A stretch of DNA of 64,000 bases. Source: Spongisporangium articulatum. Lineage in GTDB: Bacteria; Actinomycetota; Actinomycetes; Actinomycetales; Kineosporiaceae. The notes under the pieces are model-generated. The model had not been told where the DNA came from, ran no database searches, and saw only the letters and a list, made by a program, of their open reading frames with translations. How positions within the stretch are numbered: the stretch's first letter is position 1; every line of letters begins with the position of its first letter. The position numbers and the translations under genes were made by a program. This document shows, in pieces, positions 56,088 through 64,000 of this stretch. The DNA lies in contig NZ_JBITLV010000002.1 in NCBI RefSeq assembly GCF_044465595.1, forward strand, positions 62,001 to 126,000. The letters run 5' to 3'.

Positions 56088-56695
56088 GGGTCGTGCTGGC
56101 GACCCGCAACGCGCACAAGGTCGGCGAGCTGCGCAGGATCCTGGGTGGGCTCGACGGCGCGCGGGACCTCGAGGTGGTCGGCCTGCCGGACGACGCCCCC
56201 GACGTCGTCGAGGACGGCGTCACGTTCGCCGAGAACGCGCTCCTGAAGGCCCGTTCCGCGGCCACGGCCACCGGGCTGCCGGCCATCGCCGACGACTCGG
56301 GGATCTCCGTCGACGTGCTCGGCGGGGCGCCCGGGGTGTTCTCGGCCCGCTGGGCCGGGACGCACGGGGACGACGCCGCGAACCTCGCGCTCCTGCTCGC
56401 CCAGTTGGGTGACGTCCCCGACGCGCACCGCGGCGCCCGCTTCGTCTGCGCCGCCGCGCTCGCCCTGCCCGCCGGCCCGGAGCACGTCGTGATCGGCGAG
56501 ATGACGGGGCGCCTCACGCGGGAACCGTTCGGCGGCGGCGGTTTCGGGTACGACCCGATCTTCGTGGCCGACGGCGGGCGGCGCACCAACGCCGAGCTGA
56601 GCGCCGAGGAGAAGGACGCCATCAGCCACCGCGGCAAGGCCTTCCGTGAACTGGCCGCCCAGCTGCCGGAGCTGCTGGCCGCCACCGGGGCCTGA
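56084..56695 (+). CDS. rdgB: non-canonical purine NTP pyrophosphatase (dITP/XTP)
   Basis: The 203-residue HAM1/RdgB-type enzyme cleaves dITP, ITP and XTP to monophosphates and so keeps the nucleotide pool clean. It has LATRNAHKVGELRRIL at the start, TFAENALLKARSAA, IADDSGISVDVLGGAPGVFS (metal and phosphate site), GGGFGYDPIFV and ISHRGKAFREL. All catalytic blocks are present. It is coupled to rph by a 4-base overlap, as in many actinobacteria. Confidence 0.96.
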   Translation: MRVVLATRNAHKVGELRRILGGLDGARDLEVVGLPDDAPDVVEDGVTFAENALLKARSAATATGLPAIADDSGISVDVLGGAPGVFSARWAGTHGDDAANLALLLAQLGDVPDAHRGARFVCAAALALPAGPEHVVIGEMTGRLTREPFGGGGFGYDPIFVADGGRRTNAELSAEEKDAISHRGKAFRELAAQLPELLAATGA

Positions 56696-56781
56696 GCGCC
56701 GGTTCTGACGATCCGGTGACACCTCGCCGCTGAGCGCTCCCCGAACCTTCAGCTCGGCCGCCGGGGGGCGATGATGAGGTC

Positions 56782-58389
56782 GTGACCGAAGCCTCCGTCG
56801 TCCAGGAATCCCCGCCATCGCCCGGGGCGCAGCGGCGCCGGACGACGACGGGCGCGCTCGTCGGGGCCGCCGCCGGGATCGGCGGGCTGGGGGCCGCGCA
56901 GCTGGTCGCGGGCCTCGTGGCTCAGACCAGCGCCCCGCTGATCGTCCTGGGTGACGCCCTGATCGACTTCAGCCCGCACTGGCTCGTCACCTTCGCCAAG
57001 AACACCTTCGGCGTCCACGACAAGCAGGTCCTGCTCGGCGGGGCCCTGGTCGTGGCGCTCCTGCTCTCGGCGTTCGCGGGCGTTCTCGCGGTCCGCGACT
57101 CGAAGCTGGCGCCGTGGGTGGTGCTCGGTCTCGGGGCGCTCGCCGCGCTGGCGGCCGCCACCCGGCCGGACGCCGGGATGCTGGCCGTCGCGCCCAGCCT
57201 GCTCGGCGGCCTCGTGGGGTTCTTCGTCCTGAACTGGCTGGCCCGCATCGCCCGCGAGTGGCTGGACGTGGCGGCCTACGTGCGCGACGAGGGAGATGCC
57301 GTCCAGGCCCCCTACGAGCAGGCGCTGCGCCGTCGGGCCTTCACCGGCCTCGGCGTCGTGGGCGTCGGCGGGGTCCTGCTGGGTGGCCTCGGCCAGGTGC
57401 TCGGCGGCCGGTTGCGCGGGGCCCAGGACTCGCGCTCCGCCGTCCGGCTGCCCGCCCCGAGCAGCCCCGCACCCGCCGTCCCGGCCGGTGCCGACCTGAA
57501 GATCGACGGGCTCGAACCCTTCGTGACGTCGAACGCCGATTTCTACCGGATCGACACCGCCTTGGTGACCCCGCTGCTGACCGCCGAGGACTGGTCGCTG
57601 CGCATCCACGGCCTGGTGCGCCGCGAGATCACGCTCACCTGGGACCAGCTGCTGGCCGGTCGGCTCGTGGAGCGGGACATCACGCTGATGTGCGTCTCCA
57701 ACCCCGTCGGCGGGGACCTGACCAGCAACGCGCGCTGGCTGGGCCTGCCGATCAAGGGGCTCCTGGAGCAGGCCGGGCCGAGCGCCGAGGCCGACATGGT
57801 GCTGTCGACGTCCAGCGACGGGTTCACCGCCGGGACGCCGCTCGACGTGCTCACCGACGGGCGCGACGCCCTGCTCGCGATCGGCATGAACGGCGAACCC
57901 CTGCCCTTCGAGCACGGGTTCCCGGTGCGGATCGTCGTGCCCGGGTTGTACGGGTACGTGTCGGCCACCAAGTGGGTCGTCGACCTGGAGGTCACCCGCT
58001 TCGACCGGGCCGAGGGCTACTGGACGCCGCGTGGCTGGTCGGCGAAGGGGCCGGTGAAGACCGGCTCGCGCATCGACGTGCCGAAGGACGGCGCCACCGT
58101 GAAGGCCGGGCCCGTGACCGTGGCGGGGCTGGCCTGGCAGGAGCACGTGGGCATCGCCAAGGTCGAGGTCCAGGTGGACGACGGGGCCTGGCAGGCCGCG
58201 GTCCTCGCCGCCCAGGACACGGCGGACACCTGGCGACAGTGGCGTTACGACTGGACGGCGAGTCCCGGGCGGCACCGGCTGCGGGTCCGGGCCACCAACG
58301 CGGACCTGGTCACCCAGACCGAGGCGGCGGCCCAGCCCGCCCCGGACGGAGCAACGGGCTGGCACACGATCGACGTCACCGTGGAGTAG
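56782..58389 (+). CDS. membrane-bound molybdopterin oxidoreductase, sulfite-oxidase-like
   Basis: The 535-residue protein has four or five N-terminal membrane segments (about 20-150) and a short linker. A SUOX/YedY-like Mo-cofactor domain (about 235-430) follows, then an Ig-like Mo-co dimerisation domain at the C terminus (GAPVRVAG-type GPVTVAGLAWQEHVGIAKVE). Cys304 in LMCVSNPVGG is the likely molybdenum ligand. The expected substrate is a small S- or N-oxide or sulfite; electron partners are not adjacent. The start is GTG 56782. No Tat signal is seen because the enzyme is anchored by its own helices. Confidence 0.88.
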   Translation: MTEASVVQESPPSPGAQRRRTTTGALVGAAAGIGGLGAAQLVAGLVAQTSAPLIVLGDALIDFSPHWLVTFAKNTFGVHDKQVLLGGALVVALLLSAFAGVLAVRDSKLAPWVVLGLGALAALAAATRPDAGMLAVAPSLLGGLVGFFVLNWLARIAREWLDVAAYVRDEGDAVQAPYEQALRRRAFTGLGVVGVGGVLLGGLGQVLGGRLRGAQDSRSAVRLPAPSSPAPAVPAGADLKIDGLEPFVTSNADFYRIDTALVTPLLTAEDWSLRIHGLVRREITLTWDQLLAGRLVERDITLMCVSNPVGGDLTSNARWLGLPIKGLLEQAGPSAEADMVLSTSSDGFTAGTPLDVLTDGRDALLAIGMNGEPLPFEHGFPVRIVVPGLYGYVSATKWVVDLEVTRFDRAEGYWTPRGWSAKGPVKTGSRIDVPKDGATVKAGPVTVAGLAWQEHVGIAKVEVQVDDGAWQAAVLAAQDTADTWRQWRYDWTASPGRHRLRVRATNADLVTQTEAAAQPAPDGATGWHTIDVTVE

Positions 58390-58460
58390 GCCTCCGGCCC
58401 CGCGGGTGATCATGCGCCGTGGGGCTCAGGCCGGGGTCCTGACCTGCCGATCCCCCGCGC

Positions 58461-60992
58461 ATGGGTGAACCTGGTCACGGACGGCATGCGTCGTCCGACG
58501 CGGCCGGGACACCCGCGCCTGCCGAGCCGTTGCCCGTGCGCGCGGTGCCGGGCCCCCCGATCCTGCCGCGGCGCTGGCCGTGGGCCCAGCTCGTCATGCT
58601 GGGCACGATCGCGATGGTCCTGCTGACGCTGCGCGGTCAGGTCGGCGAGGCCGGTACGAACCGGCTGGAGAGCTTCGCCGTGCACCTGCGCGACGGTCTG
58701 CGCCAGGGCCGCGAGGTCCTCGTCCTGTTCGCCGGGGTAGAGACGGTGCTGGCCGGGATCTTCCTGCTCGGGGCCATCTGGTTGCAGCGCCGCCCGGGGG
58801 CCGACTCGGTCCGCGTCCGGTTCGCGATGGGGGTCACCCTGTCCGGCAGCGCCATGCTGATCACGGGAGCGGGCCAGGAGGGTCTCGATCCGGGGCCCTG
58901 GACGGCGGCCGGCGTCGTCGTGAGCCTGATCGGCACGGTCGTGGTGCTGAGCGCGGTCCTGGGCAACGACCACGGCTCCGAGAGCCAGTCCCTGCCCCGG
59001 CTGCGCGTCGTCCTGGACGCGGCCGCCTTCGGTGGGGCCTCCGGCTTCGCCGCCTGGCAGCTGGTGCTCAGCGACGGTTCGGGGGACTGGACGTCGGACC
59101 AGCTGGCGTCCGTCTTCCTGGTCTTCGTCGACGCGAGCTTCTTCGCGCTGGTCCTGCTGGCCACCCTCCGGCAGCCCCGGACGAGGCTGTGGCCGGCGGT
59201 GATCGGGCTGGGCCTGCACACGGCCGCCGACATCGTCGTCGTCTTCTCGTCGCCGCGCCCCGCGCAGCTCCAGATCGAGGTGCTGCCCGCGCTGCTGTGG
59301 TGCGCCGCGGTTCCGCTGGTCGCCTTCGGCGTGCTGCGCTACCGGCGGCCCGCGGAGAACCCGTCGGTGCGCGACGCCCGCGACGCCGCGTCGTCGCAGC
59401 TGTCGGCGGGCCTGGTCGTCGCGCTGATCCTGGTCGGCATGACCGGCCGCACGGACGTCGACCCCGACGCCATCTCGATTCTGCTGCTGGCCGAGGTGCT
59501 GGTCCTGCTCGGTCTCCGGGAGGGTATCGACGCGCTGCTGCAGCTGTGGCTGACCCGGGGTCTGCGCGAGCAGGCCCTGCGCGACCTGCTGACCGGGCTG
59601 CCGAACCGGCGGGCGCTGATCGAGCGGATCGCCGACGTCGAGACCCGGTCCGGCGACTGGGTGGTGCTCACCCTCGACCTGGACGGGTTCAAGGAGATCA
59701 ACGACCTGTACGGGCACCGTGCCGCGGACGACCTGCTGATCGCGGTCGGCCGGGTGCTGCGGACGTCGTGCCCGCCCTATGCGATGCCGGCCCGCATCGG
59801 GGGCGACGAGTTCGCCGTCCTGGCCCCCGGCGGGGTCGAGGAGGGCCGGGCCCTGGCCTACCTCCTCCAGTCGCGGCTGCGCGGGGTCCTGGACGACGTG
59901 TTGCCCGGGCTGGTCACCTCCGCCTGTGTCGGGGTGGGGCGCCTGGTCAGCGGCGCCGCGCGACCGGGTGAGGACGACGGCGAGCTGGCCGCCCAGGAGG
60001 CCGGCCGGCACGAGCTGACGGCCCTCGTCGAGTCCGGGGCGGCCCTGCGGGCGGCCAAGGCCGAGGGGCCGGACTCCGTCGAGGTCTACGCGGGCCAGGT
60101 GGCCGCCGACCGGGAGCGACGGCTGGCGCTCGAGGGCCGGCTGCGGGCGGCGATCCCGGCCCGGCGGATCCGCACCGTCGCGCAGCCGATCGTCGACCTG
60201 AAGACGCGCCGGATCACGGGTTTCGAAGTGCTGGCCCGCTGGCGGGACGACGAGCTCGGCGAGATCTCGCCCGTGGAGTTCATCGCGATCGCCGAGGAGA
60301 CGGGGCTGGTCGTCGAGCTGGGCGCCATGGTGCTGATCGACGCCGTCGAGCAGGCGGCCGCCGCCGGGGTGTTCGCGGCCGGGGCCACCGTGGCGGTCAA
60401 CGTCTCGCCGATCCAGCTGCGGGTGCCGGGCTTCGCCGACCTGGTCCGCGATCAGCTCGCGCGCCACGGCGTCCCGCCCTACCAGCTGGTGATCGAGGTG
60501 ACCGAGGCCGTCCTGGTGACCGAGGACGACCCCGCCCTGCGGGCCCTGAAGGAACTGAACGGCCGCGGCGTGAAGGTGGCCATCGACGACTTCGGCACCG
60601 GCTACTCGGCGCTGGGCTACCTGCGCCGGCTGCCCGTCCAGGTGCTGAAGATCGACAAGTCGCTGACCTCCAGCCTGCTGCACGAGCCGAAGACGACGGC
60701 CATCGTGTCGGGCGTCGTGGCGATGGCCCACAAGATGGGGATCAGCGTCGTGATGGAGGGCATCGAGGAGGAGCTCGAAGCCGAGTCCTGCCTCGCGATC
60801 GAGGCCGACCGGGGCCAGGGCTGGTTGTACGGCCGGCCCGCCGAGTGGTTCCAGATCGCCGACGCGCTGCGGCTGGAGAGGGCGACCGTCGGGGCGGGCG
60901 CCGGGTCCGCGGCCGTCGCGGACATCCCGGCCCCGCGCTCGGCTCCCGCGCCCGCCCTCGAGCAGGCCACCGCCGGGGACGACGTCGCCTAG
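58461..60992 (+). CDS. GGDEF-EAL membrane protein, cyclic-di-GMP turnover
   Basis: The 843-residue protein has about nine membrane segments in its first 370 residues. A GGDEF domain follows (RIGGDEFAVL, residue about 445), then an EAL domain (FEVLARW at about 588, VNVS, EVTE, IDDFGTGYS and KIDKSL, plus EGIEEE). The GGDEF motif is intact. The EAL motif reads EVL, a tolerated variant in active phosphodiesterases, and the Asp, Asn and Glu metal ligands remain. It could both make and break c-di-GMP. No PilZ protein or riboswitch is seen nearby, and the glycan operon is too distant to link directly. The start is ATG 58461. Confidence 0.92.
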   Translation: MGEPGHGRHASSDAAGTPAPAEPLPVRAVPGPPILPRRWPWAQLVMLGTIAMVLLTLRGQVGEAGTNRLESFAVHLRDGLRQGREVLVLFAGVETVLAGIFLLGAIWLQRRPGADSVRVRFAMGVTLSGSAMLITGAGQEGLDPGPWTAAGVVVSLIGTVVVLSAVLGNDHGSESQSLPRLRVVLDAAAFGGASGFAAWQLVLSDGSGDWTSDQLASVFLVFVDASFFALVLLATLRQPRTRLWPAVIGLGLHTAADIVVVFSSPRPAQLQIEVLPALLWCAAVPLVAFGVLRYRRPAENPSVRDARDAASSQLSAGLVVALILVGMTGRTDVDPDAISILLLAEVLVLLGLREGIDALLQLWLTRGLREQALRDLLTGLPNRRALIERIADVETRSGDWVVLTLDLDGFKEINDLYGHRAADDLLIAVGRVLRTSCPPYAMPARIGGDEFAVLAPGGVEEGRALAYLLQSRLRGVLDDVLPGLVTSACVGVGRLVSGAARPGEDDGELAAQEAGRHELTALVESGAALRAAKAEGPDSVEVYAGQVAADRERRLALEGRLRAAIPARRIRTVAQPIVDLKTRRITGFEVLARWRDDELGEISPVEFIAIAEETGLVVELGAMVLIDAVEQAAAAGVFAAGATVAVNVSPIQLRVPGFADLVRDQLARHGVPPYQLVIEVTEAVLVTEDDPALRALKELNGRGVKVAIDDFGTGYSALGYLRRLPVQVLKIDKSLTSSLLHEPKTTAIVSGVVAMAHKMGISVVMEGIEEELEAESCLAIEADRGQGWLYGRPAEWFQIADALRLERATVGAGAGSAAVADIPAPRSAPAPALEQATAGDDVA

Positions 60993-61007
60993 TCTGTGGG
61001 GGTTCCC

Positions 61008-61093
61008 GCGGGAGTGGTGGAACTGGCAGACACGCAGGATTTAGGTTCCTGTGCCCATTGGGCGTGAGGGTTCGAGTCCCTTCTCCCGCACCA
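61008..61093 (+). tRNA. tRNA-Leu (UAG anticodon)
   Basis: The 86-nt cloverleaf has acceptor GCGGGAG/CTCCCGC, discriminator A and encoded CCA (61091-61093). The anticodon loop TTTAGGT gives TAG at 61042-61044, reading CUA/CUG leucine codons. The long variable arm (GCCCATTGGGC) marks a class II tRNA, as expected for Leu. Confidence 0.97.
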
Positions 61094-61126
61094 GGACAGC
61101 GCCGTCGTCGGCCGGGCGAGGGCCGC

Positions 61127-61933
61127 TCAGGCCACCGCCGGCTCGTCGTGGCGCGAGCGGTGGATCAGTACGAGCAGGGCGACGAGGCCGACCCCGGCGA
61201 CCACCGCGTGCACCGGCACCGACTGCGACCCGTCCCAGGTGGCGTGCAGACCGACCGCCACGAGGTAGGTGGCGACGAACAGCGCACGGGCGCGGCCCGG
61301 TCGAGGGCTGGTGTGGATGCGCCACAGCATCGCCACCGTCATGCCGGTCCAGGCGATGTGGCAGGCGGGGGAGAGCAGCCCGCGCAGGAGCAGCGTGTCG
61401 TCCACGGCCGCGATGCTGTGGGCCGACAGCAGCGCCTGGAAGCCGTACCCCATGGTCTCCAGGGTGGCGAAGCCCATGCCGGACGCGACGCCGACGATGA
61501 CCCCACCGCGCGGGTCGCGCGGGCGGAGGGCCAGGTAGAGCGCCAGGGGGACGACGAGCTTGGCGGCTTCCTCGATGATCCCGACCAGCACCATCGGGAC
61601 CGTGCCGAGCCGGCGCAGGGTGTCGTACTCGAGGACGCCCGCGGTGACGGTGCCGATGACCCCACCGACGATGGCCGTCGTGACCACGATCCAGGGTGCC
61701 ACCGCGGCGATCCGGCGGCCGCTGACCTCGGCGAACACGAGGACGGCCATGGGGACCGTGATCGCCCCGATCAGCAGCAGGGAGGGGAAGAAGTTCACGT
61801 TCTCGGTGGAGACCATGACCTGCAGGACGACCACGTAGGCCGCGGCGCCACCCACCAGGACGGCCAGCCAGGCTCCCCGGCGGCCGGCCGCCGCCAGACG
61901 GCCGGAGGGGGCGCCGAGGGTTTCGATGGCCAT
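61127..61933 (-). CDS. PrsW family intramembrane metalloprotease
   Basis: The 268-residue membrane protein has about eight segments and the PrsW motifs: EEAAKL in GIIEEAAKLVVPLALYLALR (Glu-Glu), then GVASGMGFATLETMGYGFQA, HIAWTGMTVAMLW (His) and a late GLHATWDGS (His). These residues are the conserved catalytic/metal set of the ABI-like family. Proteases of this group cleave anti-sigma factors in Bacillus; the two anti-sigma-like proteins in this window are 40 kb away, so any link is speculative. The start is ATG 61933. It converges on the tRNA-Leu gene. Confidence 0.9.
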   Translation of the reverse strand: MAIETLGAPSGRLAAAGRRGAWLAVLVGGAAAYVVVLQVMVSTENVNFFPSLLLIGAITVPMAVLVFAEVSGRRIAAVAPWIVVTTAIVGGVIGTVTAGVLEYDTLRRLGTVPMVLVGIIEEAAKLVVPLALYLALRPRDPRGGVIVGVASGMGFATLETMGYGFQALLSAHSIAAVDDTLLLRGLLSPACHIAWTGMTVAMLWRIHTSPRPGRARALFVATYLVAVGLHATWDGSQSVPVHAVVAGVGLVALLVLIHRSRHDEPAVA

Positions 61934-62054
61934 GACGGGCTCCTGCCACTGGTGGTCCGGAACGGCCCCGGACTGCTCGCCGGGCTCGCGATCGTTTTCT
62001 ACCAGGCGCTTCCCGCCACCGAGGCGGCCCCTTCCGCGGCCGACGCCGATCCGC

Positions 62055-62086
62055 TAGCGTGCGACGGCCCGTGGACAGCTGTCCAC
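62055..62086 (+). promoter_or_regulatory. -10 TAGCGT plus 16-bp perfect palindrome
   Basis: TAGCGT (62055-62060) is followed 10 bases later by GTGGACAGCTGTCCAC (62071-62086), a perfect palindrome, and by a half-site TTGTCCAG. This is likely an operator just downstream of the transcription start of the carboxylesterase gene. Confidence 0.5.
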
Positions 62087-62139
62087 CAGTTGTCCAGGTC
62101 GAGCCGGGCGTCCTGACGGTCCAGCCGACGGAGGCTCTC

Positions 62140-63735
62140 GTGCCCACGCCCCGCCCACGTGTCACCGGCCGGCGGGCGGTGCTGTTCGCCGTCCTGCTCG
62201 GCCTGGCGGCCGCCCTCCTGGGCAGCGCGCCCGCCCAGGCGTTCTCGCTGATCCCGGGGGAGAACGTGACGACGGAGTCGGGGGTCGTCCAGGGCGTCGT
62301 CTCGCTGGACCACCGGGAGTTCCGGGGCATCCCGTTCGCCGCGCCTCCGGTCGGGAACCGGCGCTTCGCCGCCCCACAACCGGCCGCGTCGTGGAAGGGG
62401 GAGCGGTCCGCGCGGTCGTTCGGACCGGCCTGCCCCCAGGCCGTGCCGTTCCTGGGGATCAGGTACCCCACGTCCAGCGAGGACTGCCTGTACCTCGACG
62501 TGCGCACGCCGCCGCAGGCGAAGTCCAAGAACCTCCCCGTGATGGTCTGGTTCTACGGCGGTGCCTACCTGCTCGGGTCCACCGATCAGTACGACCCGAC
62601 GCCCCTGGTCACGCAGGGGAACGTGATCGTCGTGTCGGTGTCCTACCGGGTCGGGCCGTTCGGGTTCCTGTCGGTGCCGGGCGGCACGGCCAACGCCGGG
62701 CTGCTCGACCAGCAGGCGGGCCTGCGCTGGGTGCAGCGCAACATCGCCGCCTTCGGCGGGAACCCGGGCAACGTGACGATCTTCGGGGAGTCGGCCGGCG
62801 GCAACAGCGTCTGCCAGCAGCTGGCCTCACCCACCTCGGCCGGCCTGTTCCACAAGGCGATCGTGGAGAGCGGGGCTTGCGGCTCGTCCACCCTGGACGG
62901 CGAGAACCTCGCCGCCGCCCAAGCCAAGAGCGCCGACTACGCGGCCTCGGTCGGCTGCCCGGACGCCGCCGCGGTGCTCACCTGCCTGCGCGGGCGCAGC
63001 GTCGCCCAGCTGCTCGCCTCGCCGTCGGCCCGGTTCGAGTCGATGACGGTCGGTTGGCGTCCCGTCGTCGACGGGGTCACCGAGACCTCCGGCACCGGAA
63101 CGGCTTTCGCGGCCGGGGCGCAGCATCAGGTGCCGGTGCTGATCGGCGGCAACCACGACGAGGGGCGGCTGTTCGTCGCGCTCTTCCACCACCTGAAGGG
63201 GCTGGGGCGGGTCGACCGGGCCGGCTACGAAGCCGACGTCCGGGAGGTGTTCGGCGACCGGACCGACGCGATCCTGGCCCGCTACGCCGACATCGCCTCG
63301 CCGGACCTGGCCCTGGGCACCGTCTGGACCGACGGCCTGTTCGCCTGCAGCACGTCGCTGGCCATGCAGTCCCTGGCCCGTACGGCCCCCGCGGCCTACG
63401 CCTACGAGTTCGACGACACCGACGTGCCGCTGCAGAACCTCGACCCGCTCATGCCGCTGCGCAGCTACCACGGCTCCGAGCTCTTCTACCTGATGGACAA
63501 GGCGCTGGCGCTGCCGACGCCGATCCTCAACGCCAAGCAGAAAGCGCTCTCCCGGCAGATGATCGGCTACTGGACGACGTTCGCCCGCACCGGTGACCCC
63601 AACGGAGGTGGGCGGCCCACCTGGCCGCAGGCGTCGTCCGGGAACCTGCTCAAGCTGACGACGCAGGGGGCCGGTCCCGCGCCGTCGTCCCTGGCCGCGT
63701 TCGCGGCCGACCACCGGTGCGACGCCTGGACCTGA
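62140..63735 (+). CDS. secreted carboxylesterase type B
   Basis: The 531-residue protein has a signal peptide (about 1-33; RRAVLFAVLLGLAAALLGSA then APAQA). The type B carboxylesterase domain has the oxyanion FYGGAYLLGS, nucleophile FGESAGGNS, the Glu/Asp of the triad (GGNHDEGR) and the His in RSYHGSELFYLMD. Cys pairs (EDCLYLD, SGACGSS, SVGCPDAA) suggest disulfides in an exported enzyme. It hydrolyses carboxylic esters; the substrate is unknown. GTG 62140 has GGAGG upstream and opens the signal peptide, so the longer frame from 62059 is discarded. Confidence 0.9.
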   Translation: MPTPRPRVTGRRAVLFAVLLGLAAALLGSAPAQAFSLIPGENVTTESGVVQGVVSLDHREFRGIPFAAPPVGNRRFAAPQPAASWKGERSARSFGPACPQAVPFLGIRYPTSSEDCLYLDVRTPPQAKSKNLPVMVWFYGGAYLLGSTDQYDPTPLVTQGNVIVVSVSYRVGPFGFLSVPGGTANAGLLDQQAGLRWVQRNIAAFGGNPGNVTIFGESAGGNSVCQQLASPTSAGLFHKAIVESGACGSSTLDGENLAAAQAKSADYAASVGCPDAAAVLTCLRGRSVAQLLASPSARFESMTVGWRPVVDGVTETSGTGTAFAAGAQHQVPVLIGGNHDEGRLFVALFHHLKGLGRVDRAGYEADVREVFGDRTDAILARYADIASPDLALGTVWTDGLFACSTSLAMQSLARTAPAAYAYEFDDTDVPLQNLDPLMPLRSYHGSELFYLMDKALALPTPILNAKQKALSRQMIGYWTTFARTGDPNGGGRPTWPQASSGNLLKLTTQGAGPAPSSLAAFAADHRCDAWT

Positions 63736-63773
63736 CCCTGACCGCCCGCCCCACCCTGACAAGGAGCATCACC

Positions 63774-64000
63774 ATGCACGGACGACGACGTCTGGGCCTG
63801 CTCGCCGCAGCCCTCCTACCGGTGACCGTCCTGGCCGCCACGACCCTGGCCGGGGGCCCCGCGCAGGCCGCGCCGACCAACCCGGCCCCGATCAAGTACG
63901 TCGCGCTCGGCGACTCGTACTCCTCCGGCAGCGGAGCCTCGGGCGCGACGGGCCCCTGCACCAAGAGCCCGAACTCGTACCCGCCGCTGTGGGCCAAGGC
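63774..64000 (+). CDS. secreted GDSL/SGNH hydrolase, 3' end beyond window
   Basis: Only the first 75 codons are present. They show a signal peptide (HGRRRLGLLAAALLPVTVLA, cleavage near QAAP) and the SGNH block I motif YVALGDSYSSGSGASGATGP, in which the Ser of GDS is catalytic. A Cys follows (GPCTKSP). Actinobacterial enzymes of this type are secreted lipases or esterases. The ATG at 63774 follows AAGGAGCATCACC. It lies 38 bases after the carboxylesterase, so the two secreted esterases are probably co-transcribed. The gene continues past the window edge. Confidence 0.88.
   Translation, partial: MHGRRRLGLLAAALLPVTVLAATTLAGGPAQAAPTNPAPIKYVALGDSYSSGSGASGATGPCTKSPNSYPPLWAK

Noticed and set aside
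58410..60731. 773-codon minus-strand frame opposite the GGDEF/EAL gene
   Set aside because: Shadow frame of a clear coding gene; composition is that of GC-rich antisense.
1..64000. Prophage, insertion sequence, CRISPR array or integron
   Set aside because: No transposase, integrase, cas or phage structural gene, and no regularly spaced direct repeats with unique spacers.

Overview
The window is typical high-GC actinobacterial chromosome. Third codon positions are almost all G or C and GTG starts are common. Several starts carry a TANNNT hexamer 6-7 bases upstream, as expected for leaderless transcripts. Gene content and order agree: ftsE-ftsX-M23 peptidase-smpB, a later tmRNA gene, clpS-DUF2017-pncB-pncA facing MBL hydrolase-rph-rdgB, DUF3039, QorR/QorB and a delta-60 propeller protein. 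I cannot fix genus or family from the sequence. There is no insertion sequence, prophage, CRISPR array or rRNA. No gap between genes exceeds 300 bases.

Layout. 0-3.2 kb: alpha/beta hydrolase, AIM24 protein, secreted propeller. 3.3-9.6 kb: ftsEX with its likely partner hydrolase, smpB, a DUF2207 membrane protein, and ssrA with a perfect-hairpin terminator. 9.7-14.1 kb: small accessory genes, including a YoeB toxin with a truncated antitoxin, a fused CNB/thioredoxin-reductase-like protein lacking the redox CxxC, and a methyltransferase-like gene broken by one stop codon. 14.3-17.9 kb: a translationally coupled polysaccharide operon (cellulose-synthase-like GT2, STAS, GH26-like hydrolase). 18.0-23.5 kb: GNAT, maltokinase-cap protein, and a tandem duplication of a three-gene cassette (secreted protein, ECF sigma factor, membrane anti-sigma-like protein). 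23.7-32.3 kb: quinone oxidoreductases with a divergent HxlR regulator, asparaginase, Tat phosphoesterase, DEAD-box helicase with a repetitive tail, flavoprotein reductase. 32.5-43.5 kb: malic enzyme, VanZ-like, YqgE, DUF3039 and an MFS transporter, a tRNA-Cys-like sequence, Band-7, Uma2, XPB-like helicase, ABC transporter. 43.5-48.3 kb: VOC, TetR/tautomerase pair with two visible operators, AbiEi-like protein between two copies of a 72-nt repeat, PLP lyase, EEP nuclease. 48.5-64 kb: glutamate-synthase-like FMN enzyme, glycolate-oxidase-type dehydrogenase, NAD salvage genes with clpS, cAMP-phosphodiesterase-like MBL protein, rph, rdgB, a molybdopterin enzyme, GGDEF/EAL protein, tRNA-Leu(UAG), PrsW, a carboxylesterase, and the start of a GDSL hydrolase.

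The least routine features are the duplicated sigma cassette, at least three intergenic inverted-repeat families (one of fixed 72-nt length), the GT2/STAS/GH26 operon whose synthase has a helical insert of about 100 residues, and several small lesions or unusual starts (truncated antitoxin, nonsense codon, CTG start). All functional statements rest on reading the sequence and on family knowledge; no database search was run.
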